From Thalassovita taeanensis (lineage in GTDB: Bacteria > Pseudomonadota > Alphaproteobacteria > Rhodobacterales > Rhodobacteraceae), in assembly GCF_900110775.1 (NCBI RefSeq), contig NZ_FOEP01000009.1:62001-126000 (forward strand): 64,000 nucleotides of DNA, written 5' to 3'. Below are positions 19,902-28,681 of this stretch, piece after piece. Each line of letters opens with the position of its first letter. The first letter of the stretch is position 1. The notes beneath the pieces are model-generated. The model made no database searches and was not told where the DNA came from. It saw nothing but the letters and a program-made list of their open reading frames with translations. Position numbers and translations under genes: made by a program.

Positions 19902-20762
19902 CTAGTCAACCATACCGATAAAGCTGCGCACGACCTTCAGATCGGATTTGTCGGCTGGAACCACGAGGACGGTATCAAATTTCTCGCGCATTTCCGTGAT
20001 CGGCCGGTCCACGACGCCTTCGTTCGGATAGGCGCTGTTTTCCAGAAAAATCCCCAAACCCACCCCATGCAGAATGGCTTCTTTCATCACCGGAAACGTT
20101 GTCGTCTGCATGGTATGCGGCAGCACGATTTTCTCTCGGTCCAATGCTTCGTTGACTTTCCGCTCGGTGAACGAACCTTCTTCGGGGATCAGCAATGTTT
20201 CGGTCATCAGATCGTGCAAAGACACCTCTGCCTTCATCGCCAACGGGTGATCACTTGGCATGTAAAGCATATAGCGAGCGGTGCTGATGCGCTGCTGAAA
20301 GCAATCTCCGGTGCGGTCAGGCGCAGTAACAATAGCCACGTCCACTTGCCGCGTCCGCAGCAGTCGCATCGCCTCGGTCCAGTCAAACAGCGTGAACCGC
20401 ACCTGTATCGCCGGATAGGCTTTGCGAAACCTTGCAATCAACCCCAACGCAGGACGCGGCGCATTCGCAATGACCGTCAGATGCCCCTTTTCAAGGCTGG
20501 CGTGGCCGTCGATTTTTTCGTGAATGAGCGCATCCAACGTCACCAGACGGTCCGCCAACTCATAAAATTCCTGCCCCGTGCGTGTCAGCGCAACCCCTTC
20601 TCGTCCGCGATGCAGCAATCGCGCGCCGATCTGTTTTTCCAGCTTTGCAACATGCTGCGTGACAGCCGACTGGCTAAGCCCAAGCCTGTTCGAGGCGCGT
20701 GTAAAACTGCCCTCGCGGACCACATAGGCGAAAACGGCAAATTGATGTGGATTGGGGCGCAT
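19902..20762 (-). CDS. LysR-family transcriptional regulator
   Basis: 286 residues. The N-terminal winged helix is clear (FAVFAYVVREGSFTRASNRL, then QSAVTQHVAKLEKQIGARLLHR), followed by a two-lobed periplasmic-binding-type effector domain. It is divergent from the Ugp-like ABC operon and probably controls it. The same-side stretch 19811-19901 before it has no gene. LysR proteins usually act as activators responding to a substrate or pathway intermediate, here perhaps an imported phosphate ester. Confidence 0.9.
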   Translation of the reverse strand: MRPNPHQFAVFAYVVREGSFTRASNRLGLSQSAVTQHVAKLEKQIGARLLHRGREGVALTRTGQEFYELADRLVTLDALIHEKIDGHASLEKGHLTVIANAPRPALGLIARFRKAYPAIQVRFTLFDWTEAMRLLRTRQVDVAIVTAPDRTGDCFQQRISTARYMLYMPSDHPLAMKAEVSLHDLMTETLLIPEEGSFTERKVNEALDREKIVLPHTMQTTTFPVMKEAILHGVGLGIFLENSAYPNEGVVDRPITEMREKFDTVLVVPADKSDLKVVRSFIGMVD

Positions 20763-20813
20763 GGGACCTTCCTGACACTCGGCCAGACTCTAGCGCCCAT
20801 TAATCTCACTTAT

Positions 20814-20823
20814 ATGACGTCAT
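20814..20823. promoter_or_regulatory. ATGACGTCAT palindrome in the LysR/ABC divergent promoter
   Basis: A perfect 10-base palindrome lies between the lysR start and the ATPase gene. Flanking AT-rich sequence (ATTAATCTCACTTATAT just upstream) includes T-N11-A spacings of the kind LysR proteins bind. Assignment as the LysR site is from position only. Confidence 0.4.
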
Positions 20824-20879
20824 GGAAATGATATGAACACGCATTAGCCCTCGCCTTGTCGACCAAGGTTGGGGGTATC

Positions 20880-22022
20880 ATGGCACGGATCATACTGCGC
20901 GATATTGCAAAGACATTTGGGACCACTCCCATTCTGAATGGAGTGTCCCTTGACATCGAACCCGGCGAATTTTTAACCCTTGTCGGTCCCTCAGGGTGTG
21001 GAAAATCCACGCTGCTGCGCATTCTGTCAGGGCTGGAAGAGCCGACATCCGGCACCGTTGAAATTGACGGCAAGGACGTGACCAAAACCCGCCCGAGCCT
21101 GCGCAACTTGGCGATGGTGTTTCAGTCCTACGCTCTCTACCCGCATTTGACCGTCGCTGAAAACATGCTGACGCCCCTGAAAATGCGCGACCTGGATCGG
21201 ATGGAACGCCTTCCTCTGGTTGGCCCGCTGCTGTCGCGCAGCAAACGCCGTGATCTGATGGATCAGGTCAGCGCCACGGCAAACACGCTGCGCATCTCTG
21301 ACCTGTTGTCGCGCAAACCCGGTCAGCTGTCCGGCGGCCAGCGTCAACGCGTGGCCTTGGGGCGCGCGATGGTGCGCCGCCCGGTCGCGTTCCTGATGGA
21401 CGAACCCCTTTCGAACCTTGACGCAGCCTTGCGCGTTCATATGCGTGCCGAGCTGAGCGCACTGCACAAAATGCTGAACACCACTTTTGTCTATGTCACG
21501 CATGATCAGGCCGAGGCGCTGACCATGTCCAGCCGCATTGCCGTGATGATGGGCGGTGACCTGCTGCAGGTCGGCACATCTGATCAGGTCTATAGCCAAC
21601 CCACCAACCTGAAGGTTGCGGAATTCATCGGATCGCCGAAAATCAACATCCTCCCCGGTGAGGTCGGCAAAACCGGCACGCTGACAGTGTTTGGCCAAGA
21701 GGTCGGCGTGTCTTGCGTCACACACGGTCCGGTCTCGGTGGGAATACGCTCTGAACATCTTGCCCTGACGTCCCCCCAACAGGCGGTTTTTTCGGGCACC
21801 GAGACCTATCGTGAAAACCTTGGGTCTGACGTGTTCGTGCATGTGGCGGTCTCTGATGGGCAGCACCGTGTGGTTCTGCGCCTCAGCCCGGCACAAGCCA
21901 GCAGTATCAGGTCGGGCGATGCGATTCATATCGCCATGGATCCGGCGCATGTATTGGTTTTCGACAAGCACGAAAACCGTAGCTCGGCCACTTTAGCCCG
22001 CTCTCACGAGGTCCCGGCATGA
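20880..22022 (+). CDS. ABC transporter ATP-binding protein, UgpC/MalK type
   Basis: 380 residues from MARIILRD at 20880. Walker A GPSGCGKS is at 36-43, the Q-loop in VFQSYALYPH, the signature LSGGQ at 150-154, Walker B LMDEP at 172-176 and the switch His in YVTHDQAEA. A C-terminal OB-fold regulatory domain of MalK/UgpC type follows from about residue 240. An insertion near 105-124 (LDRMERLPLVGPLLSRSKRR) lengthens the helical domain. It energises import and is coupled to the first permease by an ATGA overlap. Confidence 0.92.
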   Translation: MARIILRDIAKTFGTTPILNGVSLDIEPGEFLTLVGPSGCGKSTLLRILSGLEEPTSGTVEIDGKDVTKTRPSLRNLAMVFQSYALYPHLTVAENMLTPLKMRDLDRMERLPLVGPLLSRSKRRDLMDQVSATANTLRISDLLSRKPGQLSGGQRQRVALGRAMVRRPVAFLMDEPLSNLDAALRVHMRAELSALHKMLNTTFVYVTHDQAEALTMSSRIAVMMGGDLLQVGTSDQVYSQPTNLKVAEFIGSPKINILPGEVGKTGTLTVFGQEVGVSCVTHGPVSVGIRSEHLALTSPQQAVFSGTETYRENLGSDVFVHVAVSDGQHRVVLRLSPAQASSIRSGDAIHIAMDPAHVLVFDKHENRSSATLARSHEVPA

Positions 22023-22927
22023 GCCGCGCCTATCTTTGGTTTATCGGCCCGGCGCTGTTTTTGATGTTCGCCCTGCTGATCGTGCCGATCCTTGTCGCCT
22101 TTGGCCTCAGCCTGACGAATTACTCGTTGGGAAATTCCGGTGCGGGATTTGTCGGTCTGGACAATTACGCCGACCTGTTCGGAAGATCGTCGTATATCAA
22201 GATGTTCAAAGCCTCGCTCACCTATGTGTTGATCGTGGTGCCTGCGTCTGTCGGGCTTGGCCTTGGGGCGGCGCTGCTGATTACCTCGGTCAAACGGTTC
22301 GGCGACCTCTATAAGACCGTGTTTTTCCTGCCTGTCATGGCGGCCCTGCTTGCGATGGCAATCGCGTGGGAATTCACACTCAACCCCTCGATCGGAGTGG
22401 TCAATCGCGCACTCGAGGCAGGCTGCGGCACGATGCTAGAGACATGGACGTGGTATGCCGATGGCTGTGCCAATAGCTTTCCGCTGTGGCTGGGCGACAA
22501 GCGGTATGCCATGGGCAGCATCGCCTTTATCGGGATCTGGCAGGCCTTCGGATTCAATATGGTGCTGTATCTCGCGGGCCTGACGGGGGTTTCGCGCACG
22601 CTTTATGATGCCGCCGAAATGGACGGCGCGCTCAGCGCCTGGGAAAAATTCCGGCTTGTGACCTGGCCGATGCTGGGGCCGACAAATGTTTTTGTCATCA
22701 CGATCACGACGATCAGATCGTTTCAGGTGTTCGATACGGTCGAGGCCCTGACCCGCGGCGGGCCGTCAAAGTCGACATACGTGATGATGTACGCGATCTA
22801 TGAAAAAGCCATCAAACAAAACCTGCTGGGGATCGGAACCGCGATCACCGTGGTCTTCCTTGCCTTCGTGCTGATCGTGACCTTGGTGCAGCGCTGGTTG
22901 ATCGAACGAAAGGTGCATTACGCATGA
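22019..22927 (+). CDS. ABC transporter permease, UgpA/MalF type
   Basis: 302 residues with six predicted membrane segments. The EAA loop is YDAAEMDGALSAWEKFRLVTWPML, which contacts the ATPase. A loop with two Cys residues (AGCGTMLE and DGCANSF) is unusual and could be disulfide-linked on the periplasmic side. It overlaps both neighbours by four bases. It forms the channel with the second permease. Confidence 0.92.
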   Translation: MSRAYLWFIGPALFLMFALLIVPILVAFGLSLTNYSLGNSGAGFVGLDNYADLFGRSSYIKMFKASLTYVLIVVPASVGLGLGAALLITSVKRFGDLYKTVFFLPVMAALLAMAIAWEFTLNPSIGVVNRALEAGCGTMLETWTWYADGCANSFPLWLGDKRYAMGSIAFIGIWQAFGFNMVLYLAGLTGVSRTLYDAAEMDGALSAWEKFRLVTWPMLGPTNVFVITITTIRSFQVFDTVEALTRGGPSKSTYVMMYAIYEKAIKQNLLGIGTAITVVFLAFVLIVTLVQRWLIERKVHYA

Positions 22928-23847
22928 CCGATACGCCCGTAACCCTGCCGACCAGCACATTCCAGTTTTCTGCGACCGAGGCGGCCAAACACGTGGTCCT
23001 GATCTTGGGCGCGCTGATTGTGTTGCTGCCGTTCTATGTGATGGTCAGCTATACGCTGAAAACCCCTGTTGAAATCATGTCGGGCAGTGGCGGATTGTTT
23101 GGCACGCAAACCCCTTTCACCGATGCATTTTGCCTGAAAGCAGGCGGCACAGACGTTGAATGCACAAAATCGGCGCTGGCGTATAACTTCGGCTCGGCGT
23201 TCAAAAAGGCGCCACTGCTGCGGTACCTGTTGAACGGCGTGGCGGTAACGGCGGCAATCTTTTTGATCCAGGTCGTCGTGGCATTGCCCTGCGCATATGC
23301 CTTGGCCAAGCTCAGGTTCTGGGGCCGCGATGCTGTCTTCTCGCTGGTGCTGTTTTGCCTGCTGATCCCGGTACATGCGATTGCGCTGCCGTTGTTCATC
23401 ATGCTGGCCAAGTTGGGCCTGACCAACAGCTATGCCGCGCTGATTGTGCCTTGGACGATTTCAGTCTTCGGGATTTTCCTGATGCGGCAGTTTTTCATGA
23501 CCGTCCCGGACGACCTGATCGATGCCGCCCGCATGGACGGGATGTCAGAGTTCAGCATCATCTGGCAGGTCATGCTGCCAACGGCGATCCCGGCACTCAT
23601 GGCCTTTGCGATCTTCAGCGTCGTGGCCCATTGGAACGACTATTTCTGGCCACGCATCGTGATCACCGGCGACAAAAGCCTGTTCACGCCACCCTTGGGG
23701 CTGCGCGAATTCCGGGCGGGGCTGGATGGCAATGACTTTGGTCCGATGATGGCAACAGCCTGCGTAATCGTGACGCCGCTGATCATCTGTTTCCTGCTGG
23801 CGCAGCGCCGCTTCATCGAAGGGATCACTCTGACTGGCATGAAATAA
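22924..23847 (+). CDS. ABC transporter permease, UgpE/MalG type
   Basis: 307 residues, six membrane segments and the EAA loop IDAARMDGMSEFSIIWQVMLPT, with the typical MalG-side WNDYFWPRI motif afterwards. A periplasmic loop near 45-80 has two Cys residues (FCLKAGGTDVEC), mirroring the Cys-containing loop in the partner permease. It starts at the ATGA junction and ends just before the hairpin that precedes the binding-protein gene. Confidence 0.92.
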   Translation: MTDTPVTLPTSTFQFSATEAAKHVVLILGALIVLLPFYVMVSYTLKTPVEIMSGSGGLFGTQTPFTDAFCLKAGGTDVECTKSALAYNFGSAFKKAPLLRYLLNGVAVTAAIFLIQVVVALPCAYALAKLRFWGRDAVFSLVLFCLLIPVHAIALPLFIMLAKLGLTNSYAALIVPWTISVFGIFLMRQFFMTVPDDLIDAARMDGMSEFSIIWQVMLPTAIPALMAFAIFSVVAHWNDYFWPRIVITGDKSLFTPPLGLREFRAGLDGNDFGPMMATACVIVTPLIICFLLAQRRFIEGITLTGMK

Positions 23848-23849
23848 GC

Positions 23850-23872
23850 GGGCCGCCCCACAAGGGCGACCC
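23850..23872 (+). repeat. Hairpin between permease and binding-protein genes
   Basis: GGGCCGCCC (23850-23858) pairs with GGGCGACCC (23864-23872) with one mismatch and a 5-base loop. No T-run follows. It may separate or stabilise the transcript 5' to the highly expressed binding protein. Confidence 0.5.
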
Positions 23873-23958
23873 AATCACCGAAATCCCAATACGGGACAAA
23901 CAGACGCGGTTCAGTTTGGCGACCACCCCGCGTCACGGCAACTCGAAGGAACTTCAAC

Positions 23959-25224
23959 ATGAAAGCTACGGCAACTGCAATACTGGGCGCAACAAGCGCT
24001 ATGGTACTGGCACTGAGCGCGACCTGCGGCTCGGCTGACGTCACCATCGAAGTGGGCTATCCCTATTCGGCCCTTTTCGATGTGACCTTTGAAAAAATCA
24101 TGCCTGCGTTCAACGCGGCGCACCCCGACATCAACGTCGAATTCCGCTCGACCTACGAGCAGTACGAAGATGGCACCAACACAGTTCTGCGCGAAGCGGT
24201 TGCAGGCACATTGCCTGACGTCACCCTTCAGGGCTTGAACCGTCAGGCGATCCTTGTTGACAAAGGTATCGCAAAATCACTCGAACCTTTCATCGCAACC
24301 GAAGCTGATTTCGCCAAGGACGGCTATCATCAGGCGATGCTGGATCTGGGCACGTTCAACGGCGCGGTTTACGGACTGCCCTTCGCGGTTTCCCTGCCCG
24401 TTGGGTATTACAACATGGACCTGATGGGCAAAATCGGCGTGACCGAAGCCGCGCAATTGCCAAAAACCTGGGATGAGGTTGTGGCCGCCTGTGGCAAGCT
24501 GAAAGAAGCCGGAGTTGAAAACCCGCTGTTCTGGGGCTGGAACATTACCGGCAACTGGTTCGTGCAGGCCCTGATGTGGAGCCAAGGCGAGCCGATCCTT
24601 GTTGGCAACGATTTCAACCTCGACTCCGACGCGGGTCTGGTTGCGCTGAACACGATGAACGACATGTTCGATGGCTGCGACATGCAGAACCTCAGCGTCA
24701 GCGAAGCGGCTACGCCGTTCTCGGCGGGCGACGTTGCGATGTATTTCTGGTCGACGTCTTCGGTGGGTTCGGTTGAACGCTCCAAGGGTGACTTCACCCT
24801 GATGACCAATGAATTCCCCGGCATCGGTCAGGCGCCCAAGGGCCTGCCAGCAGGTGGGAACGCGGTCATGATGACCTCGACCTCGGACGATGCGGAAGAG
24901 CTTGCCGCGGCCTGGACCTTCATCAAGTTCATCACCAGCGGTGAAGGGGCCGCTGCTGTGGCTGAAACCACCGGCTACATGCCGCCGAACAAGGCCGCCA
25001 ACGATCTGCTGGCGGATTTCTATGCCGCCAACCCGAACAAGGAAACCGCCGTGCGTCAGGCTGGTCTTCTGCGCGAGTGGATCGCCTATCCCGGTAACAA
25101 CGGCCTGGCGATCACTCAGGTCATTTATGATGCTCTCGAAGGCATCGTGACAGGCGAATACGACGACATGGAAGAGTTGCAGGAAGAACTGAGCGAAGAA
25201 GTTCAGGACCTGTTGCCGCACTAA
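23959..25224 (+). CDS. ABC transporter substrate-binding protein, UgpB type
   Basis: 421 residues with a signal peptide (MKATATAILGATSAMVLALS, cleavage near SADVTIE). The family-1 binding-protein fold is indicated by VGYPYSALFDVTFEKIMPAFNAAHPDINV pieces, LPDVTLQGLNR, an aromatic-rich mid-region (FWGWNITGNWFVQALMW) and TGYMPPNKAA. It captures the ligand in the periplasm and delivers it to the two permeases. The downstream phosphodiesterase suggests glycerol-3-phosphate or a glycerophosphodiester, but the binding residues do not settle it. The C-terminus is strongly acidic. Confidence 0.9.
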   Translation: MKATATAILGATSAMVLALSATCGSADVTIEVGYPYSALFDVTFEKIMPAFNAAHPDINVEFRSTYEQYEDGTNTVLREAVAGTLPDVTLQGLNRQAILVDKGIAKSLEPFIATEADFAKDGYHQAMLDLGTFNGAVYGLPFAVSLPVGYYNMDLMGKIGVTEAAQLPKTWDEVVAACGKLKEAGVENPLFWGWNITGNWFVQALMWSQGEPILVGNDFNLDSDAGLVALNTMNDMFDGCDMQNLSVSEAATPFSAGDVAMYFWSTSSVGSVERSKGDFTLMTNEFPGIGQAPKGLPAGGNAVMMTSTSDDAEELAAAWTFIKFITSGEGAAAVAETTGYMPPNKAANDLLADFYAANPNKETAVRQAGLLREWIAYPGNNGLAITQVIYDALEGIVTGEYDDMEELQEELSEEVQDLLPH

Positions 25225-25238
25225 CCGGCCCGACCTTG

Positions 25239-25267
25239 GCTCCCCTCTGGCTGGTCCAGAGGGGAGC
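25239..25267 (+). repeat. Perfect 12-bp hairpin between binding protein and phosphodiesterase
   Basis: GCTCCCCTCTGG (25239-25250) and CCAGAGGGGAGC (25256-25267) form a perfect stem with a 5-base loop. It is followed by ACTCATAAATCC, not a T-run. It probably stabilises the upstream mRNA end or attenuates reading into the last gene. Confidence 0.7.
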
Positions 25268-25293
25268 ACTCATAAATCCAGACGAGGCAGGCC

Positions 25294-26118
25294 ATGAAGC
25301 TTTTGCAGATCACAGACATTCATCTTACGACCCCCGGTCAGACCATCGGCGGGCGCGACCCAAATGCGAACTTTGACGCCGCGTTGACCCATGCCCTGAC
25401 AAACCACCCCGACGCCGAGGCGCTGTTCATCACCGGCGATCTGTCCGACTGGGGCGACGCCGAAGACTATGCGCGCCTGCGCAGCCGCCTGAAGACGATC
25501 CCGATTCCGGTGCATCTGTGTATCGGAAATCATGATGATCGCCCCACCATGCTGGCGGAATTTCCTGAACTGGCCGACGAAAACGGGTTTGTTCAGCAGC
25601 TCGTCCCCCTCAGCACCGGACATGCCATTACGCTTGACACCTGGGGCCCCGAAACCCACGCCGGCCATTTCTGCGAGGCCAGAGCCGAGTGGCTCGACCG
25701 TCAGCTTGCCGATGTGGACGGCCCCATTTGGCTGTTCATGCACCACAATCCCGTTCCGCTGGGCATCGAGCCCATCGACCAGATCATGCAGCTGGACGCC
25801 GCGCGTCTGGCTCATACCATTCGCCCGCATGCGGCCAAGATCCGCCACATCTTTCACGGGCATTGCCATTTGCCACTGTCCGGCTCGTTCTGCGGCATCC
25901 CGCTTTCGGCACCGCGCGGCACGAACCATGCAAGCTGGCCCGACTTTGGTGCGGTGAACGAACTCTCTGCTGCGGACCTGACCGAAAGCTACGCCGTCAT
26001 GCTGTCCCATGGTGAAGACGTGATCGTTCATATGATCGAATACGGCTATACCGGCAAGGTCCGCCGCGAGGGGACCCCGGCGTATGCATCCTGGGATCGC
26101 CTGACCATGATCCGCTAG
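25294..26118 (+). CDS. Metallophosphodiesterase, GpdQ-like
   Basis: 274 residues. Calcineurin-like metal ligands are Asp8 and His10 (TDIH), Asp49 (GDL), Asn79 and His80 (GNHDD), a His in FMHHNP near 150 and His188, His190 and His192 region (FHGHCH). This set matches class III phosphodiesterases such as GpdQ, which cleave glycerophosphodiesters and other phosphate diesters. No signal peptide is present, so it acts on imported substrate. As the last gene of the ABC operon it probably hydrolyses the imported compound to glycerol-3-phosphate and an alcohol. Cyclic nucleotides are another possible substrate. Confidence 0.86.
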   Translation: MKLLQITDIHLTTPGQTIGGRDPNANFDAALTHALTNHPDAEALFITGDLSDWGDAEDYARLRSRLKTIPIPVHLCIGNHDDRPTMLAEFPELADENGFVQQLVPLSTGHAITLDTWGPETHAGHFCEARAEWLDRQLADVDGPIWLFMHHNPVPLGIEPIDQIMQLDAARLAHTIRPHAAKIRHIFHGHCHLPLSGSFCGIPLSAPRGTNHASWPDFGAVNELSAADLTESYAVMLSHGEDVIVHMIEYGYTGKVRREGTPAYASWDRLTMIR

Positions 26119-26487
26119 CACGGAAGCGCAGGCTATTCACGACACCTCAACAAAACCCGGCGCGAAGGCTCTCCCCCTTCGCGCCACGGGTGCGGTCCGC
26201 GATCGTCCGCTCTGCCCGGCCTTATGACCAAATGCGATGCCGGACACGCAGGATCAGCCGCTTTTAACGCGCGGACAGCGCGTGGGCGCCATGCAACGGA
26301 CCTGAGGCCCGCCGCATCCCAACCCACAAAATCGCTGTGCCCTAAATATCTCTGCCAAACTCTGCAAATTTCGCTGACCGGCTACAGTGGCTATGGCGGG
26401 CATCCCTGCGCCAAAATACTGTCTTTGTATTTTTACAATTATCGTTTAAAAAACCCGAAAGAATACTTCAGGAAAGCCGAAGAAGCG
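26119..26487. other. Intergenic region before the aminotransferase, no convincing gene
   Basis: About 370 bases. The in-frame upstream extension of the aminotransferase ORF runs through here but is not family-like. It contains a hairpin at 26159-26185 soon after the phosphodiesterase stop and an AT-rich tract at 26430-26455 that may hold the aminotransferase promoter. Confidence 0.6.
26159..26185 (+). terminator. Hairpin after the phosphodiesterase gene
   Basis: GGCGCGAAG (26159-26167) and CTTCGCGCC (26177-26185) make a perfect 9-bp stem with a 9-base loop. No T-run follows on the plus strand, so termination is likely only in part. Confidence 0.45.
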
Positions 26488-27705
26488 ATGCCCCTGCCTC
26501 CCAATGTCTATGACGCCGAACCCATTCCCGCCGCCGCCCGCGCCGAGATTGACCGGCTGCTGCACTCTGGCGACCTCTTCCGCTACACCGCGCCGGAAAA
26601 CGCGCCGGTGTCGTTGCTCGAACGCGAGTTCGCCGACATGCTGGGCGCCAAGTACGCCCTCGCCGTCTCCTCCTGCTCTGCCGCGCTGTTCCTGTCGCTC
26701 AAGGCGCTTGGCCTGCCGCGCGACGCCCGCGTTCTGATCCCCGCCTTCACCTTCGCCGCCGTGCCCTCCTCGATTGTGCACGCCGACTGCATCCCGGTCC
26801 TGTGTGAAGTGGCCGAGAATTACCGCATCAATATCGAAGACTTCGAAGCCAAACTCGACGACAACATCAGCGCCGTCATCATCAGCCACATGCGTGGCCA
26901 CACCTCTGACATGGATGCGATCATGGCGCTGTGCGACGCTCGCAACATCCCCGTGATCGAAGACGCGGCCCACTCGCTCGGCACCACTTGGCATGGCCGC
27001 AACATTGGCACCATCGGCAAGATCGGCTGCTTTTCCTTCCAAAGCTACAAGCTCCTGAACGCGGGCGAGGGCGGCATTCTGATCACCGACGACGCCGACA
27101 TTCTGGCCCAGGCCGTGATCATGTCCGGCGCCTACGAGCATAACTGGAAAAAGCACATGGCCCGCACCGACGAAGACGCGCAGGCCCTGCACGCCGCCTT
27201 TGCCCGCTGGCAAAATCAGCTACCGCTCTACAATCTGCGCCTTGGTAACCTTTCGGCCGCCATCATCCGTCCGCAGCTTGGCGAAATGCCCCGCCGCATC
27301 ACCGACGGTCGCCGCAATCACAACCACGTCGCCGCCCAACTCAACCTCTCGCCGTGGATCGACGTGCCGGAGAAACTCGAGCCCGAACAGCGCGCCCCGG
27401 ACTCGATTCAGTTCAACCTCACTGGAATGAACGAGGACGAAACTCGCGCCTTCGCCGATGCCGCCGCCGCCCGTGGCATCAAGGTTCAGATATTCGGCCT
27501 GAGTACCGACAACGCCCGCGCCTTCTGGAATTGGCAGTTCCTCGGCAACACCCCCGACCTGCCGCAAACCCGTGCCATGCTGATGCGCGCCTGCGACACC
27601 CGCCTGCCTGCCCGCCTGAAACTGCCAGAGCTGGATCTGATCGCCGATGCGCTGGTCAAAGCCGCGCAGGACGTGATGGGCAACCTGCGCGCCTACGGCA
27701 CCTGA
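26488..27705 (+). CDS. DegT/DnrJ/EryC1-type PLP aminotransferase
   Basis: 405 residues from ATG 26488 (MPLPPNVYD); the longer open frame upstream is not conserved-looking. The PLP fold shows SSCSAALFLSLKALG, PAFTFAAVPSSI, IEDAAHSLG near 158-165 (Asp159 and His162) and the Schiff-base Lys188 in CFSFQSYKLLNAGEGG. These enzymes usually transfer an amino group to a keto-sugar or, in scyllo-inosose types, a cyclitol. No sugar-nucleotide genes lie nearby, so it is an orphan here. It converges on a LysR gene with three bases between the stops. Confidence 0.85.
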   Translation: MPLPPNVYDAEPIPAAARAEIDRLLHSGDLFRYTAPENAPVSLLEREFADMLGAKYALAVSSCSAALFLSLKALGLPRDARVLIPAFTFAAVPSSIVHADCIPVLCEVAENYRINIEDFEAKLDDNISAVIISHMRGHTSDMDAIMALCDARNIPVIEDAAHSLGTTWHGRNIGTIGKIGCFSFQSYKLLNAGEGGILITDDADILAQAVIMSGAYEHNWKKHMARTDEDAQALHAAFARWQNQLPLYNLRLGNLSAAIIRPQLGEMPRRITDGRRNHNHVAAQLNLSPWIDVPEKLEPEQRAPDSIQFNLTGMNEDETRAFADAAAARGIKVQIFGLSTDNARAFWNWQFLGNTPDLPQTRAMLMRACDTRLPARLKLPELDLIADALVKAAQDVMGNLRAYGT

Positions 27706-27708
27706 GCG

Positions 27709-28674
27709 CTAAAGAATGCGCAGCGTGTCCGCCGTAAACGGATGCGCTGCCAGCGCCGGGCGCACAATTACCTCTTGCAGCACCGGCTTCAGCCGCTCGG
27801 CCACCTGTGCGGGCATATCCTGCAACACCCCCTTGCGCGCAATCAGCGAAATTGTCCGCGACAACGGCTGAAACGGCAGTTCGAATACATCCAGCTCGGC
27901 CGCGAACCGCCGGGCACGCATCAGCGCCAGCGGGGTCAGAATGGTCCACCCCGCCCCCTGAGCCACCAACGCCAGAATCGCGTGGTAACTGTCCAACTCG
28001 AACCGATGCGCCATCGTCAGATTTTGCCGCGCCAGATGCGACGCCACCTGCCGCCCCATATAATGCCGCGTCGTATATTGCACCAAAGGCAGCTTTTTCA
28101 GCTGCCGCAATATATCACTGTTCGGATCAATCTTGCCTTTGGGCGCCGCCACCACAAAGCCCTCGGACAACAGCGGATGCACTTCCATCCACTCCGCCTC
28201 GGCCCCCATTTCGGCAGCCACGACCACATCCAACGCGCGCGCATCCAACAAATCATGCAGGTAATGACTGGCCCCGGTTTCCAACAAAAACTGACAGCCC
28301 TTCAGATCCGCCGCCAACTCCGTCAGCAGGCGCGGCGTCACGTCGGCCTCAAGATCCTCGATCATGCCCAACCGGAACCGCGTCAGCGATGACATATCCG
28401 CCATCGCCAGTTCGGCCCGCGCCAGCGTGGCTTCGTTCAGGATTGTGCCCGCACGACGGCGAAAAATCTCGCCCGCCGGGGTCAGAACCACCGGCCGGGC
28501 ATTGCGGTGCAACAGGGTGACCCCTACCGCGCCTTCCAGATTGGTCAGTTGCTGGCTGACAGCCGAAGGGCTTGCCCCCAGCCTGCGCGCGGCGGCCGAG
28601 ATGCTCCCCTCTTCCGCCGTCGCCACAAAAACCTCGACGCCCCAGAGGGTTATCCGTCCGGGGCTATCCACCAT
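27709..28674 (-). CDS. LysR-family transcriptional regulator
   Basis: 321 residues. The N-terminal helix-turn-helix is VEVFVATAEEGSISAAARRL with SPSAVSQQLTNLEGAVGVTLLHR. A type 2 periplasmic-binding effector domain follows. The ATG lies 7 bases after the phaR stop on the same strand, so it may be transcribed with phaR. The convergent aminotransferase is another possible target. No ligand can be proposed. Confidence 0.9.
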   Translation of the reverse strand: MVDSPGRITLWGVEVFVATAEEGSISAAARRLGASPSAVSQQLTNLEGAVGVTLLHRNARPVVLTPAGEIFRRRAGTILNEATLARAELAMADMSSLTRFRLGMIEDLEADVTPRLLTELAADLKGCQFLLETGASHYLHDLLDARALDVVVAAEMGAEAEWMEVHPLLSEGFVVAAPKGKIDPNSDILRQLKKLPLVQYTTRHYMGRQVASHLARQNLTMAHRFELDSYHAILALVAQGAGWTILTPLALMRARRFAAELDVFELPFQPLSRTISLIARKGVLQDMPAQVAERLKPVLQEVIVRPALAAHPFTADTLRIL

Positions 28675-28681
28675 TGCGCCG

